Shown here: piece after piece, positions 16,019 through 25,695 of the stretch
Layout of the letters: each line of letters opens with the position of its first letter
Numbering within the stretch: position 1 is the stretch's first letter
DNA from: Succinivibrionaceae bacterium
Lineage (GTDB): Bacteria > Pseudomonadota > Gammaproteobacteria > Enterobacterales > Succinivibrionaceae
Length of the DNA: 64,000 nucleotides
Assembly (NCBI GenBank): GCA_019420905.1
Contig: JAHZGH010000011.1
Coordinates: 62,001 to 126,000 of the forward strand
Direction of reading: 5' to 3'
Notes under the pieces: generated by a model
Database searches by the model: none
Seen by the model: only the letters and a program-made list of their open reading frames with translations
What the model was told of the DNA's origin: nothing
Program-made: the position numbers and the translations under genes

Positions 16019-17497
16019 TTAAACTGTCTTAACTTCGATCCAGAAGCGGCGCTCTAGATCAACGAACAATTTCTCAACTTCAGAACCGCTCTTGTATGTT
16101 GCTAAGGTTACCACAAAGATAGCCAATGAGGACAAGATAAATCCAGGGACCAGAGAATAAAGTCCAAAGAATTGACCGATCTCCCAAACTACTACAGTTA
16201 TGGCTCCAACAATCATGCCAGCGATTGCTGCAGGCAAGGTCATCTTTCTCCAGAATAAGGAAATTAAAATGGTCGGGCCAAAGGATGCGCCGAAACCTGC
16301 CCAGGCATAGGATACAAGCTTTAAAACTCCTGAATTAGGATCTAAGGCAATAATATAAGCTACTACAGATACTAATAACAGCATACCGCGGCCTACCCAG
16401 ACCAATTCATACTGAGATGCCTGCGGACGTACAAAGCGAGCATAAAAATCAGCAGTTAAGGTAGTTGAAGCTACCAGCAGCTGACATGATAAAGTACTCA
16501 TAATTGCAGCTAAAATAGCCGATAAAAGAATGCCTGCTATCCAAGGGGTAAATAAGCTCTGAGTAACAATAATAAAAATTTGCTCAGGGTTAGCAACAGT
16601 AACCTCTGGATGCTTAGCGGCAAAAGCCACGCCGTAATAACCGACTAAAACAGCACCTAATAAGCAGAAAATCATCCAGGTGATGCTGATGCGGCGAGCT
16701 CCGCCCATGCCTCTTACAGAGCTTGCTGCCATGAAGCGTACTAAGATATGCGGCTGTCCCATATAGCCTAAGCCCCAGCCTGCTAAAGAAACTAAACCTA
16801 TAAAGGTTGTTCCTTTGAGCATATTGCTCATGTCAGGACCCTTAGCTGCAACTAAGGCATTAGCCTCGCTGATGGAGCCGACATCCATAATTATAATTAT
16901 CGGCGTTAGCACCAGCGCAAAAATCATTAAAGCAGCCTGAACCGAGTCAGTCCAGCTTACCGCTAAAAAACCGCCAATAAATACGTACAAAATTGTTGAA
17001 ATAGCACCGATTAGCAAAGCATTAGTATAATCCATGCCAAAGGTCTGCTCGAAAAGACGCGCTCCTGAAACCATACCTGAGGCGCAGTAGACCACAAAGA
17101 ACAACAAAATAATTACTGCAGATACTAGCGCAGTAATGCGGAATTTATCCTTAAAGCGAGCTGCCAGATAATCAGGCAAGGTCAAAGCATCTGAAGCATT
17201 AGCGGTAAAAGAACGCAGACGAGCTGCCACAAATTTCCAGTTGCACCACTGGCCGCATGTAAGGCCTATAGCGATCCAGGCCTGAGAGATGCCAAACATG
17301 TATAAAGCACCAGGCAGGCCCATAAGCAGCCAGCCTGACATATCGGAAGCTCCTGCTGACAGTCCGGTAACGATTCTGCCTAGACGACGTCCTCCTAATA
17401 CATAGTCATTAAGAGATGAAGTCACGCGTGCAGCCATGATACCGATAATCAGCATCAGACAAATATAAACAATAAAGGTTGTAGTTGTAGTAAACAT
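16019..17497 (-). CDS. putP: sodium/proline symporter
   Basis: Sodium:solute symporter family protein of 492 residues with about 13 membrane segments, importing L-proline with Na+. The N-terminal half closely resembles E. coli PutP: DYVLGGRRLGRIVTGLSAGASDMSGWLLMGLPGALY, then WIAIGLTCGQWCNWKFVAARLR. Ser/Thr sodium-site residues are expected in the region STLSCQLLVASTTLTADFY. The start at 17497 (MFTTTTTF) matches the family; an upstream in-frame start would run into the nadE terminator. No putA lies nearby. Confidence 0.93.
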   Translation of the reverse strand: MFTTTTTFIVYICLMLIIGIMAARVTSSLNDYVLGGRRLGRIVTGLSAGASDMSGWLLMGLPGALYMFGISQAWIAIGLTCGQWCNWKFVAARLRSFTANASDALTLPDYLAARFKDKFRITALVSAVIILLFFVVYCASGMVSGARLFEQTFGMDYTNALLIGAISTILYVFIGGFLAVSWTDSVQAALMIFALVLTPIIIIMDVGSISEANALVAAKGPDMSNMLKGTTFIGLVSLAGWGLGYMGQPHILVRFMAASSVRGMGGARRISITWMIFCLLGAVLVGYYGVAFAAKHPEVTVANPEQIFIIVTQSLFTPWIAGILLSAILAAIMSTLSCQLLVASTTLTADFYARFVRPQASQYELVWVGRGMLLLVSVVAYIIALDPNSGVLKLVSYAWAGFGASFGPTILISLFWRKMTLPAAIAGMIVGAITVVVWEIGQFFGLYSLVPGFILSSLAIFVVTLATYKSGSEVEKLFVDLERRFWIEVKTV

Positions 17498-17538
17498 GAT
17501 CAATAAATTGTTAAAAAAAAGAGTGCGCTCAGTGTAAC

Positions 17539-17575
17539 AAAAAACCACTTAGAACGCATGACTCGGCCTAAGTGG
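17539..17575 (-). terminator. intrinsic terminator after nadE
   Basis: Stem CCACTTAG/CTAAGTGG with a 15-base loop is followed on the minus strand by six T. It lies about 50 bases past the nadE stop and before putP. Confidence 0.75.
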
Positions 17576-17622
17576 ATTATATTGCCCTATTTTGAGGCTA
17601 AATGCAAAAAATTATTATTTTA

Positions 17623-19479
17623 CTACTTTAAATCGGCAAGCAAGCTCTTGTAGCCATCATTCAACAGCGGGAATACAAAGCCGTTCTTAGCATTGAGATC
17701 TGCTTTTTCGATATGGAAGGTAGTTGCAGCACGCTCACGCTTCCACTGATTTTTCGCCAAGCGGCTGAAATATTTAACTACAAAGTCGCGCAGAGCCTTC
17801 TCATCATATTGCGGATATTCAGGGATGAGGCTCTTTACAATCTCAGCTGGAGTCTGCTTTTCAAGCTGATGCAAATTATGAATACGATCTAAAAGCACAT
17901 AAGGCATTAAATCGCGTTCATCTGTCTGACCTGGCTTTAGCTCTGCAGTAGGAGCCTGAGCTGAGATATAAGACATATCATCTACTTCTAAATGTAAAGA
18001 GGAATCTATCTTTAAGCCTTTTTCTGCAATATAAGCATTTATTTTTAAAATGCGGCTCTTTGCTATATCTCCAATAGGAGCTATGCCTCCTGAAGTATCA
18101 CCGTCCATAGTGCAGTAGCCTACGGCCTCCTCTGAAGAATTACAGGTGGTCATCAGAAGCTTATTGTAGCGATTAGCTATCATCCAAATTCCCGGAGAGC
18201 GTACGCGAGCCTGAATATTCTGCAAGGTTAAATCATCTCGTTCCCAATTTAACGGATCATCTGGAGTTGTAGCATTGATAATATCTACATAATCACTCAC
18301 TAAAGAGGCTATTGACCACTCATAGTGCTGAGCACCGATATTTCTTGCAAGCTTAAGAGCTGCCGTACGTGTAACTGAGCCTGATACCGCAGATCCCTGG
18401 TAAACGGTAGTTAAAACCTGAGGCATCATCTTATTTTTAATAAAGCTTTCGGGATCTTCTTCAAGCTTAGGGACATCAAAGCCTAAAGAAGTCATCAGCT
18501 CATAATAGCCGTCATAGCCTAAATCCTTTAGAGCAGCAAGCTGTCCGTAGCAGACGCAAGTTGCGCACAGGCCTGAATCTGCGCCGCCTGATAGAGACAA
18601 GGCATAGCCGTGACTGTAGGTCTTAGTCATCCAATCAAAAAGGCCTAAGGAAACAGCTCTGACGATAGTATCAAACTCAGGCAGCCTCTCTGCTATGCCT
18701 AAATCTTTCGTTGCTAATTTAATACGCTCAAAAGGCAATAGCTCCGATCTTGCAATGAGCTGGCCCTTACTGCATAAGTAGAAGCAGCCGTCATAAACAT
18801 CCGAGCCGCTTTCACACCCCATCAAATTTGCAGTTAAAACCATGCAGTTCAATTTTGAGGATAAATCTAAAAGAGAGTGCTCATAAGGTTCTTGGGCATC
18901 TAATTCATAACGCACTGCACTAGGAACCACAATTACATCAGCTCCTACCACCGAAGCCAAGTCAGCGCTGTTAAAATAAATGCCGACATTAATTCCCTGG
19001 CAATTAACAATATTAGAGCCGCAAAAGCCGGCACCTTTTAGCTTAAAGCTCTCAGATCCGATAGTAATTTCTGCATTGCCGTGATTTTCTCCGTATGCGC
19101 GCCTGCGGGCATCAGTCTTTTCCATAAAATCGCGGACTGCAAAAACTCCTAGGATCTTCTTATTGTCTAAAACTACATAACAGTCATAGCTATTGCCGTC
19201 ATTAGCCTTTAAAGTAACACCTACGCCTACGGTTAAAGAATCTGGAAGCTGCTCTTTAAAGGATAATAAGGCTTTTAAATTAGCCTCGGAAAACTCTCTT
19301 GTTGCAGCTAAATCACCGCAATTGAAGCCGCATAAGCTCAACTCAGGAAAAGCTAAAAACTTATAGCTGCTCTCTTTGGCTTTCTCGGCTAATTTCAAAA
19401 GCTTACCAGCATTACCGGTAAAATCGAGCGGAACTGTGTTGATCAGACCAGATGCAAATATCGTATAATAATCGAACAT
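17623..19479 (-). CDS. nadE: NAD+ synthetase with an apparently inactive glutaminase domain
   Basis: Two-domain enzyme amidating deamido-NAD. The C-terminal synthetase has the PP-loop LSLSGGADSG (about residues 294-303), NIQARVRS, CNSSEEAVGYCTMDGDTSGGIAPIGDIAK and AELKPGQTDERDLMPY. The N-terminal nitrilase-fold domain keeps the Glu46 region FPELSLCGFNCGDL. However, the segment that normally reads IEICEDLW with the nucleophilic Cys reads VGIYFNSADL (165-174). The PK of VPKxxLPNYxEFYEKR reads AV (114-115). The glutaminase triad therefore seems lost and the enzyme may depend on free ammonia. The ATG at 19479 is preferred; an in-frame GTG at 19497 overlaps the GAGG sequence. Confidence 0.9.
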   Translation of the reverse strand: MFDYYTIFASGLINTVPLDFTGNAGKLLKLAEKAKESSYKFLAFPELSLCGFNCGDLAATREFSEANLKALLSFKEQLPDSLTVGVGVTLKANDGNSYDCYVVLDNKKILGVFAVRDFMEKTDARRRAYGENHGNAEITIGSESFKLKGAGFCGSNIVNCQGINVGIYFNSADLASVVGADVIVVPSAVRYELDAQEPYEHSLLDLSSKLNCMVLTANLMGCESGSDVYDGCFYLCSKGQLIARSELLPFERIKLATKDLGIAERLPEFDTIVRAVSLGLFDWMTKTYSHGYALSLSGGADSGLCATCVCYGQLAALKDLGYDGYYELMTSLGFDVPKLEEDPESFIKNKMMPQVLTTVYQGSAVSGSVTRTAALKLARNIGAQHYEWSIASLVSDYVDIINATTPDDPLNWERDDLTLQNIQARVRSPGIWMIANRYNKLLMTTCNSSEEAVGYCTMDGDTSGGIAPIGDIAKSRILKINAYIAEKGLKIDSSLHLEVDDMSYISAQAPTAELKPGQTDERDLMPYVLLDRIHNLHQLEKQTPAEIVKSLIPEYPQYDEKALRDFVVKYFSRLAKNQWKRERAATTFHIEKADLNAKNGFVFPLLNDGYKSLLADLK

Positions 19480-19586
19480 AGATAATTTAAACCTCACATA
19501 AATTTATGTGTGCAAAATACCACATTTTAGACATAGTTTGATTTATTGCTCGAAAAAAACACAATAGGACACCATAAGGAGGAAAC

Positions 19587-21689
19587 ATGACTCCAAATCA
19601 GAGCGAAAATACCAAGAAATATGTAATTTCAGCTGGACATTGTCGCCATTTAGGAGCCACCATCGAGAAAGACGGCGTTAACTTTGCAGTATGGTGCCCG
19701 GATGCTAAAAAAATCGAATTATTGTTATTCAAATATCCTGAAGATGATAACCCTGATATTATCACCCTCTCATCTCTAATCTATCGCTCCACATATTATT
19801 GGCATGTAAAGGTAAGAGGTATCGGCGCAGGACAGCTTTATGCCTGGAGGATCCGCTCCACTCATCGCATCAGTAAAAATGAACAAGGAACTGTCACCCT
19901 TAACAAGGTATTGCTGGACCCTTATGGAAAACGCGTCATCTTCCCGCGCGATTATCGCCGCTTTCAGCCTGATGATGAAGCCCTTGCCCTGAAAACCTGT
20001 GCTAAAAGCGCTGTTATCAATCTTGACGACTACGATTGGGGTCTTGACATTCTGCCAAATCATCCCTTAAACCGCACCATCATCTATGAAATGCATGTAA
20101 AAGGCTTCACAGCAGATAAAAGCTCAGGTCTTGCAGATAATTTAAGAGGTACTTATAAGGGATTAATTGAGAAAATTCCCTACCTAGTAGAATTAGGCAT
20201 TACTGCAGTTGAATTACTGCCGGTGTTCCAATTTGACAATCAGGACGCCATGCCTGGTAAGCGCAACTACTGGGGATATTGTCCGATGGCTTTCTTTACC
20301 CCGCATGAAGACTACAGCTCGGATAAATCGCTCATGGGACCTATCAATGAATTTCGTGATATGGTCAAAGCCTTACATAAAAACGGCATCGAAGTCATAT
20401 TAGATGTAGTTTACAACCACACCTCAGAAGGCGATAAAAACGGCCCAACCTATTGTTTTAAGGGATACGATCGCAACAGCTATTATATTATTGATAATAA
20501 CGGCAATTATCAGAATTTTTCAGGATGCGGTAATACCTTCAATGCCAACCGACCAATTGTGCGCAATCTTATCTTAGATTCTTTGGTATTTTGGCGCGAA
20601 AAAATGCACATTGATGGCTTCCGCTTTGATTTGGCATCTATTTTAACCCGTGATCGCAATGGTGCGCCTATATCAGACAGTTCCACTCTGCTTGAGATTG
20701 ATACCCATCACCATCTGGCTGATACTAAGCTTATTGCTGAGCCCTGGGATGCCGGCGGACTTTATCAGTTAGGAGCTATTTCCGGAAATAAATGGCGCGA
20801 ATGGAATGGTCAGTTCCGAGACGACGTCAGAGCCTTCATTCGCGGCGATAACGGTACAATCAAGCGTTTTGTCTTGCGCCTTCTAGGCTCTCCTGATATC
20901 TATAATGTCAAGAAAGTTGACACGCAAAAGAGCATTAATTTTGTAACCTGCCATGACGGCTTTACTCTTTGGGATTTAGTCTGTTATGCCGACAAGCATA
21001 ATGAAGATAATGGCGAAAACAATCGCGACGGCAATAACTGCAATTTCTCCTCAAATTACGGCTATGAAGGAGAGGTAGACAGTAAAGACATAAATGAATT
21101 GCGTCTGCGCCAGGCCAAAAACATGATGGCTCTGACCCTTCTGTCTATGGGAACCCCAATGATTTCCATGGGCGATGAAGTTCTGCGCACGCAAAAAGGC
21201 AATAATAATGCCTACTGTCAGGATAATGAGATTGGCTGGTTTAATTGGAATCTTAACGAACGTCAAAAAGAAATGTTCGCTTTTACTAAAAAGATTATCA
21301 GAGCTAATCTCACTAATAATGTCAAGCGCAAGCCTCGGTTTGAGCGCCGCCTTGACAATGTGCTGCGCAATGCCAGATTGCAATGGCATGGAGTTAAGCC
21401 GTTCCAGCCTGACTGGTCAGATTATTCGCATTCTATAGGCATGCTAGTATTCTATGCCGAGCATGATCTCTATGCTTATACTTTCATTAATAGCTATTGG
21501 GAAGATCTCACCATCGAAATCCCTCCTGTGCCAAATCATATTCACCACAGCTGGTATCGCTTTATCGATACTTCCAAAGGACCTAATGAGGATATCCAAA
21601 CCTTCTTCATCAAAAAACGTTATAAGGCAGGAGATAAAATTACCGTTAAAGCACGTTCAATTATCATGTTTGTCTGTTTAAGCGCATAA
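19587..21689 (+). CDS. glgX: glycogen debranching enzyme, isoamylase type
   Basis: GH13 enzyme of 700 residues that hydrolyses alpha-1,6 branches of phosphorylase-limited glycogen. An N-terminal CBM48-like domain (GATIEKDGVNFAVWCPDAKKIELLLF) precedes the barrel. Conserved regions are VILDVVYNHTSEGD, DGFRFDLASIL (nucleophile Asp), LIAEPWDAGG (acid/base Glu) and NFVTCHDGFTLWDLV. AAGGAGGAA before the ATG gives a strong ribosome-binding site. The gene lies apart from other glycogen genes, and is followed 8 bases later by a small membrane protein gene. Confidence 0.95.
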   Translation: MTPNQSENTKKYVISAGHCRHLGATIEKDGVNFAVWCPDAKKIELLLFKYPEDDNPDIITLSSLIYRSTYYWHVKVRGIGAGQLYAWRIRSTHRISKNEQGTVTLNKVLLDPYGKRVIFPRDYRRFQPDDEALALKTCAKSAVINLDDYDWGLDILPNHPLNRTIIYEMHVKGFTADKSSGLADNLRGTYKGLIEKIPYLVELGITAVELLPVFQFDNQDAMPGKRNYWGYCPMAFFTPHEDYSSDKSLMGPINEFRDMVKALHKNGIEVILDVVYNHTSEGDKNGPTYCFKGYDRNSYYIIDNNGNYQNFSGCGNTFNANRPIVRNLILDSLVFWREKMHIDGFRFDLASILTRDRNGAPISDSSTLLEIDTHHHLADTKLIAEPWDAGGLYQLGAISGNKWREWNGQFRDDVRAFIRGDNGTIKRFVLRLLGSPDIYNVKKVDTQKSINFVTCHDGFTLWDLVCYADKHNEDNGENNRDGNNCNFSSNYGYEGEVDSKDINELRLRQAKNMMALTLLSMGTPMISMGDEVLRTQKGNNNAYCQDNEIGWFNWNLNERQKEMFAFTKKIIRANLTNNVKRKPRFERRLDNVLRNARLQWHGVKPFQPDWSDYSHSIGMLVFYAEHDLYAYTFINSYWEDLTIEIPPVPNHIHHSWYRFIDTSKGPNEDIQTFFIKKRYKAGDKITVKARSIIMFVCLSA

Positions 21690-21697
21690 GGAAGATC

Positions 21698-22324
21698 ATG
21701 GTCGAGCAAGTAAAAATCGATGAGGCTGAATTAGAAAGGTTAAAACTAGAAAAAAATAACCGCATGCGTAAAAATTTTCGCATTTTAGCGCTATGCGCTG
21801 CTGTTTATTATTTTATTTCTGCCGGTTTTTCCTTTTATGAGGAAAGTCAGGATAAAAAAATCAGAATCGACAGCGAGATTAGCACTGTCTTTGAAACTGA
21901 TACTGCCGGAGCTTTTAGATTAGCCCAAGAATATGATGAGGCAAAAGTTAATTTGACTTTTCAGGAAATGTCTCAAAATCATAATCAGACTCTTTATGCG
22001 ATTCTCTGTGATTATGACAATCAGGGCAAATTCTTAATTGAGGAGTCAGAAGGCAAGATAACTGCACTTGAAATTTATTTTAAAGGAGAGAGCTTCAAGG
22101 ATGCTGGTCTTGAGCAGGCTTTAAGATACGCAATTGCCATTGCCGAAAATAATCGCCAAAGTTCAATTGTGGACGAAGTCTTCAAAGCTATGCATTATGA
22201 TCCTAGCTCAGAAAACCCCAGCTTCCAAAATGCCGATCTGAGCTCTAAAAAGGTCCGCTACCAAATAACACTTGGAGACGGCGCTGAGGTTACCGTTACC
22301 TTAAAGCCTCTTACTCAAGCCTAA
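21698..22324 (+). CDS. hypothetical single-pass membrane protein
   Basis: The 208-residue protein has a basic N-terminus, one membrane helix (about residues 30-46) and a C-terminal domain predicted to lie outside the membrane on the far side. I recognise no family. AAGGAAG is five bases before the ATG and the gene starts 8 bases after glgX, so they are probably co-transcribed. Its stop codon overlaps that of the convergent pflA gene. Confidence 0.75.
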   Translation: MVEQVKIDEAELERLKLEKNNRMRKNFRILALCAAVYYFISAGFSFYEESQDKKIRIDSEISTVFETDTAGAFRLAQEYDEAKVNLTFQEMSQNHNQTLYAILCDYDNQGKFLIEESEGKITALEIYFKGESFKDAGLEQALRYAIAIAENNRQSSIVDEVFKAMHYDPSSENPSFQNADLSSKKVRYQITLGDGAEVTVTLKPLTQA

Positions 22325-23049
22325 TTAGCCTTTAAAATGCTCTTTGCATGAGCAATTGACTGCTCATCGGGGGCATTTATCCCGACTAAGGTATAAGGGA
22401 TCTTTAAAGCCTCCCATTTATGGACACCTAAGCTGTGATAAGGCAGAACCTCGATTTTCTCAACATTCTCCAAAGTATCGATAAATTCAGAGAGCTTGGT
22501 CAAATCCTCATCGTTATCAGTAATTGTCGGCACTAAAACATGGCGTATCCAGACTGGCTTTTTAAGCTCATCTAAATGCTTAGCGCATAAAAGAATGTTC
22601 TCATTTGGTATGCCTGTAAGCTCTTTATGCTTTTGCGAATCAATCTCTTTTAAATCTAATAAGACTAAATCCGTATATTGCATTAAAAGATCGAATTTCT
22701 CCTTATATTCAGGAGTATCACGATAAGGGCCCGCAGCAGTATCTAAACAGGTATGCACCCCCTCTTCTTTTAAGGCTTTAAAAAACTCAGTTAAAAATTC
22801 AATCTGCAGCAGAGCTTCGCCGCCGCTTACAGTAACTCCGCCAGACTCTCCCCAATAAGACTTAAAACGCAAGGCTCTTTTGACTACGGTCTCAACATCG
22901 TATTCAGTGCCGCAATTGCGCTTCCAGGTATCTGGATTATGGCAGTATCGGCAGCGCATATTGCAGCCCTGCATAAATACTACAAAACGGATGCCCGGGC
23001 CGTCGACTGCGCCGAAGCTTTCAAAAGAATGAATAAAGGCTGAAGTCAT
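22321..23049 (-). CDS. pflA: pyruvate formate-lyase activating enzyme
   Basis: Radical SAM enzyme that installs the glycyl radical on PflB. The CxxxCxxC iron-sulfur motif is CNMRCRYC (Cys29, Cys33, Cys36), preceded by FESFGAVDGPGIRFVVFMQG. The SAM-binding region GGVTVSGGEALLQ follows. The length of 242 residues is typical. It lies downstream of pflB on the same strand with a hairpin between them, which would let pflB be made in excess. Confidence 0.97.
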   Translation of the reverse strand: MTSAFIHSFESFGAVDGPGIRFVVFMQGCNMRCRYCHNPDTWKRNCGTEYDVETVVKRALRFKSYWGESGGVTVSGGEALLQIEFLTEFFKALKEEGVHTCLDTAAGPYRDTPEYKEKFDLLMQYTDLVLLDLKEIDSQKHKELTGIPNENILLCAKHLDELKKPVWIRHVLVPTITDNDEDLTKLSEFIDTLENVEKIEVLPYHSLGVHKWEALKIPYTLVGINAPDEQSIAHAKSILKAN

Positions 23050-23071
23050 AAGTTCCTCTTTTTTCTAAAAT

Positions 23072-23096
23072 AAGGGCGCCTTCAGGCGCCCTTTTT
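23072..23096 (-). terminator. hairpin terminator/attenuator between pflB and pflA
   Basis: Stem AAGGGCGCC/GGCGCCCTT with a four-base loop lies between the pflB stop and the pflA start. Minus-strand read-through meets TTATTTTAG after the stem, so termination is probably partial. Confidence 0.7.
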
Positions 23097-23113
23097 AAAC
23101 CGTCAAAAGCAAA

Positions 23114-25360
23114 TTACATGCTCTTATGACAAGTTCTGGAGATTACATCTAGCTGCTGCTCACGAGTTAAATCGATAAACTTAACAGCATAACCTGAAAC
23201 GCGAATGGTAAAGTTTGCATACTCAGGCTTCTCAGGATGCTCCATAGCATCGATGAGCTTCTCGGTACCGAAGACGTTAACATTCAAGTGGTGAGCGCCT
23301 TGGGCAAAGTAACCGTCCATAACAGCAACTAACTGAGCGGCACGGCTGTCGTCATCATGACCTAAAGCATCAGGGCTGATGGTCTGGGTATTAGAGATAC
23401 CGTCTAAGGCATACTCATACGGCAGCTTAGCAACAGAGTTTAAGGAAGCTAACAAGCCGTTCTTCTCTGCGCCATAAGAAGGGTTGGCACCAGGAGATAA
23501 AGGCTCGCCTGCCTTACGTCCATCAGGAAGAGCACCAGTAGCCTTACCATAGACAACATTAGAAGTAATGGTAAGAATAGAGGTGGTAGGCTCTGAATTT
23601 CTGTAAGTGTGATGCTTTCTTAACTTCTTCATGAAGGTCTTAAGTAACCATACTGCAATATCATCAGCACGATCATCATCGTTGCCGTAGCGCGGGAAGT
23701 CGCCTTCAACCTCAAAGTCCTTAGTTAAGCCGCGCTCGTCACGGATAACCTTAACCTTGGCATATTTAATAGCTGATAAAGAGTCAACTACATGAGAGAA
23801 GCCTGCAATACCGGTTGCGAAGGTACGGCGAACATCGGTATCAATTAAAGCCATCTCAGCGGCCTCATAGAAGTAGCGATCATGCATGTACTGAATGAGG
23901 TTTAGAACATTGACATATAAGCCTGCAATCCAGTCTAGGGCAATATCGTAGTTAGCCATAACCTCATCATAGTCTAAGTACTCTGAGGTAATAGGACGCC
24001 ACTTAGGAGCAACCTGCATTCCAGTCTTAACATCAATACCGCCATTGATGCAGTAGAGCAAGGCCTTAGCTAAGTTAGCACGGGCACCGAAGAACTGCAT
24101 TTCCTTACCAGTTTCAGTGGCAGATACGCAGCAGCAGATAGAGTAGTCATCGCCCCACTCAACGCGCATTACATCATCATTCTCATACTGAATAGATGAG
24201 GTGGTTACAGAAATCTTAGCTGCATACTTGCGGAAAGCATCCGGTAAGTGCTTAGAGTACAGAACAGTAAGGTTAGGCTCTGGAGACGGACCCATGTTCT
24301 CTAAGGTGTGCAAGAAGCGGAAGTCATTCTTTGTAACCATATGACGGCCGTCCATGCCTAAACCAGCAACCTCTAAGGTAGCCCAGACCGGATCACCTGA
24401 GAATAACTGATTGTAGGAAGGAATACGGGCAAACTTAACCATACGGAACTTCATGACTAAATGATCGATGAGCTCCTGAGCCTCAGACTCAGTTAAAGTA
24501 CCCTCTTGGAGATCACGCTGAATGTAAATATCTAAGAAGGTAGATACACGGCCTACAGACATAGCTGCACCGTTTTGAGTCTTAATGGCAGCTAAGTAGC
24601 CGAAGTATAGCCACTGAACAGCCTCGCGAGCATTATTTGCAGGCTGAGAGATATCAAAGCCATAGTATGAAGCCATAACCTTCATAGCATTTAATGCTTT
24701 GATCTGCTCGGCAATTTCTTCACGCTGACGAATAACATCATCAAGCATTACGCCGCAGCCGCAGTTAGCTAAATCTTCCTTCTTCTTGGCAATCAAGAAA
24801 TCAATACCGTAAAGAGCAACACGGCGATAATCACCAACGATACGACCGCGGCCATAGGTATCAGGAAGACCAGTAATGATCTTGTTCTTACGGGCTAAAC
24901 GCATTTCCGGAGTATAAGCATCGAAAACGGCCTGATTGTGAGTCTTATGATACTCAGTGAAAATCTTGTGGAAAGCCGGATTTGGAGTATAGCCGTAAGT
25001 AGTGCAGGCTTCCTCGGCCATCTTAATGCCGCCGAAAGGCATGAAAGCGCGCTTTAAAGGCTTATCAGTCTGCAGACCTACAACCTTCTCTAAGGATTTC
25101 ATGCTGTCATCAATATAGCCAGGACCGTAGGCGGTAATACCAGAGACAACCTCTGTTTCCATATCTAAGACGCCGCCCTTAGCACGCTCCTGCTTCTGCA
25201 GCTGCTGCAGCTTGCCCCATAAGGCATTAGTTGCCTCAGTAGGTCCTGCTAAGAAACTCTCATCTCCGTCAAACGGAGTGTAGTTATTCTGAATGAAATC
25301 TCTGACGTTAATGTCATCAAGCCAATGTGAACCGCGAAAACCGCGCCATTGATTCTTCAT
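23114..25360 (-). CDS. pflB: pyruvate formate-lyase (formate C-acetyltransferase)
   Basis: Glycyl-radical enzyme converting pyruvate and CoA to acetyl-CoA and formate under anoxic conditions. The adjacent catalytic cysteines lie in [25 protein letters not shown] (Cys410-Cys411). The radical site is RVSGYAVKF with Gly723 of 748. [23 protein letters not shown] sequence is also present. The length and motifs fit the true PFL rather than a diol dehydratase. The gene is expressed toward pflA. Its upstream region has a long perfect palindrome that may be a regulator site. Confidence 0.97.
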   Translation of the reverse strand: MKNQWRGFRGSHWLDDINVRDFIQNNYTPFDGDESFLAGPTEATNALWGKLQQLQKQERAKGGVLDMETEVVSGITAYGPGYIDDSMKSLEKVVGLQTDKPLKRAFMPFGGIKMAEEACTTYGYTPNPAFHKIFTEYHKTHNQAVFDAYTPEMRLARKNKIITGLPDTYGRGRIVGDYRRVALYGIDFLIAKKKEDLANCGCGVMLDDVIRQREEIAEQIKALNAMKVMASYYGFDISQPANNAREAVQWLYFGYLAAIKTQNGAAMSVGRVSTFLDIYIQRDLQEGTLTESEAQELIDHLVMKFRMVKFARIPSYNQLFSGDPVWATLEVAGLGMDGRHMVTKNDFRFLHTLENMGPSPEPNLTVLYSKHLPDAFRKYAAKISVTTSSIQYENDDVMRVEWGDDYSICCCVSATETGKEMQFFGARANLAKALLYCINGGIDVKTGMQVAPKWRPITSEYLDYDEVMANYDIALDWIAGLYVNVLNLIQYMHDRYFYEAAEMALIDTDVRRTFATGIAGFSHVVDSLSAIKYAKVKVIRDERGLTKDFEVEGDFPRYGNDDDRADDIAVWLLKTFMKKLRKHHTYRNSEPTTSILTITSNVVYGKATGALPDGRKAGEPLSPGANPSYGAEKNGLLASLNSVAKLPYEYALDGISNTQTISPDALGHDDDSRAAQLVAVMDGYFAQGAHHLNVNVFGTEKLIDAMEHPEKPEYANFTIRVSGYAVKFIDLTREQQLDVISRTCHKSM

Positions 25361-25695
25361 ACTTGCGTGCTCCTATAATCGCAACTTAGATATTTAAATC
25401 GCCGTCTTTAGAAATTTTCAAGACCAGCATTTTTAACTGCGTATATTATAACCGAGGGGGAATGATCAATCATTCTCACTTAATAAAAAGCGATCAACTA
25501 TTAATCTTGTATACAAGATTAAATGGCTTAAGAATGCTGTTTTACATATGATTTTGTTAATATAATGTACTTAATTAAGTGTATTTATTAATTCGTTTTA
25601 ATAAATATCACAAATGAAAATGCCTAAGAAATAATATTCTTAGACATTTTCTAAAAAAAATTACACAAATGAAAATTGTTATTTATTTGATTTAA
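25361..25695. other. intergenic region upstream of pflB
   Basis: About 335 AT-rich bases between the fbp stop and the pflB start, expected to hold the pflB promoter. I found one striking palindrome (25501-25522) and no clear TTGAT-N4-ATCAA FNR box. No open frame stands out. Confidence 0.6.
25501..25522. promoter_or_regulatory. 22-bp perfect palindrome upstream of pflB
   Basis: The half-site TTAATCTTGTA is followed directly by its exact reverse complement TACAAGATTAA, centred about 150 bases upstream of the pflB start codon. The symmetry suggests a dimeric regulator. There is no T-run to make it a terminator. The binding protein is unknown. Confidence 0.55.

Noticed and set aside
21051..21389. 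Minus-strand frame of about 110 codons within glgX
   Set aside because: It is antisense to a well-conserved GH13 region and has no independent evidence.
25441..25500. FNR box upstream of pflB
   Set aside because: ATGAT-CA-ATCAT and GATCAA sequences occur, but none gives TTGAT-N4-ATCAA with correct spacing.
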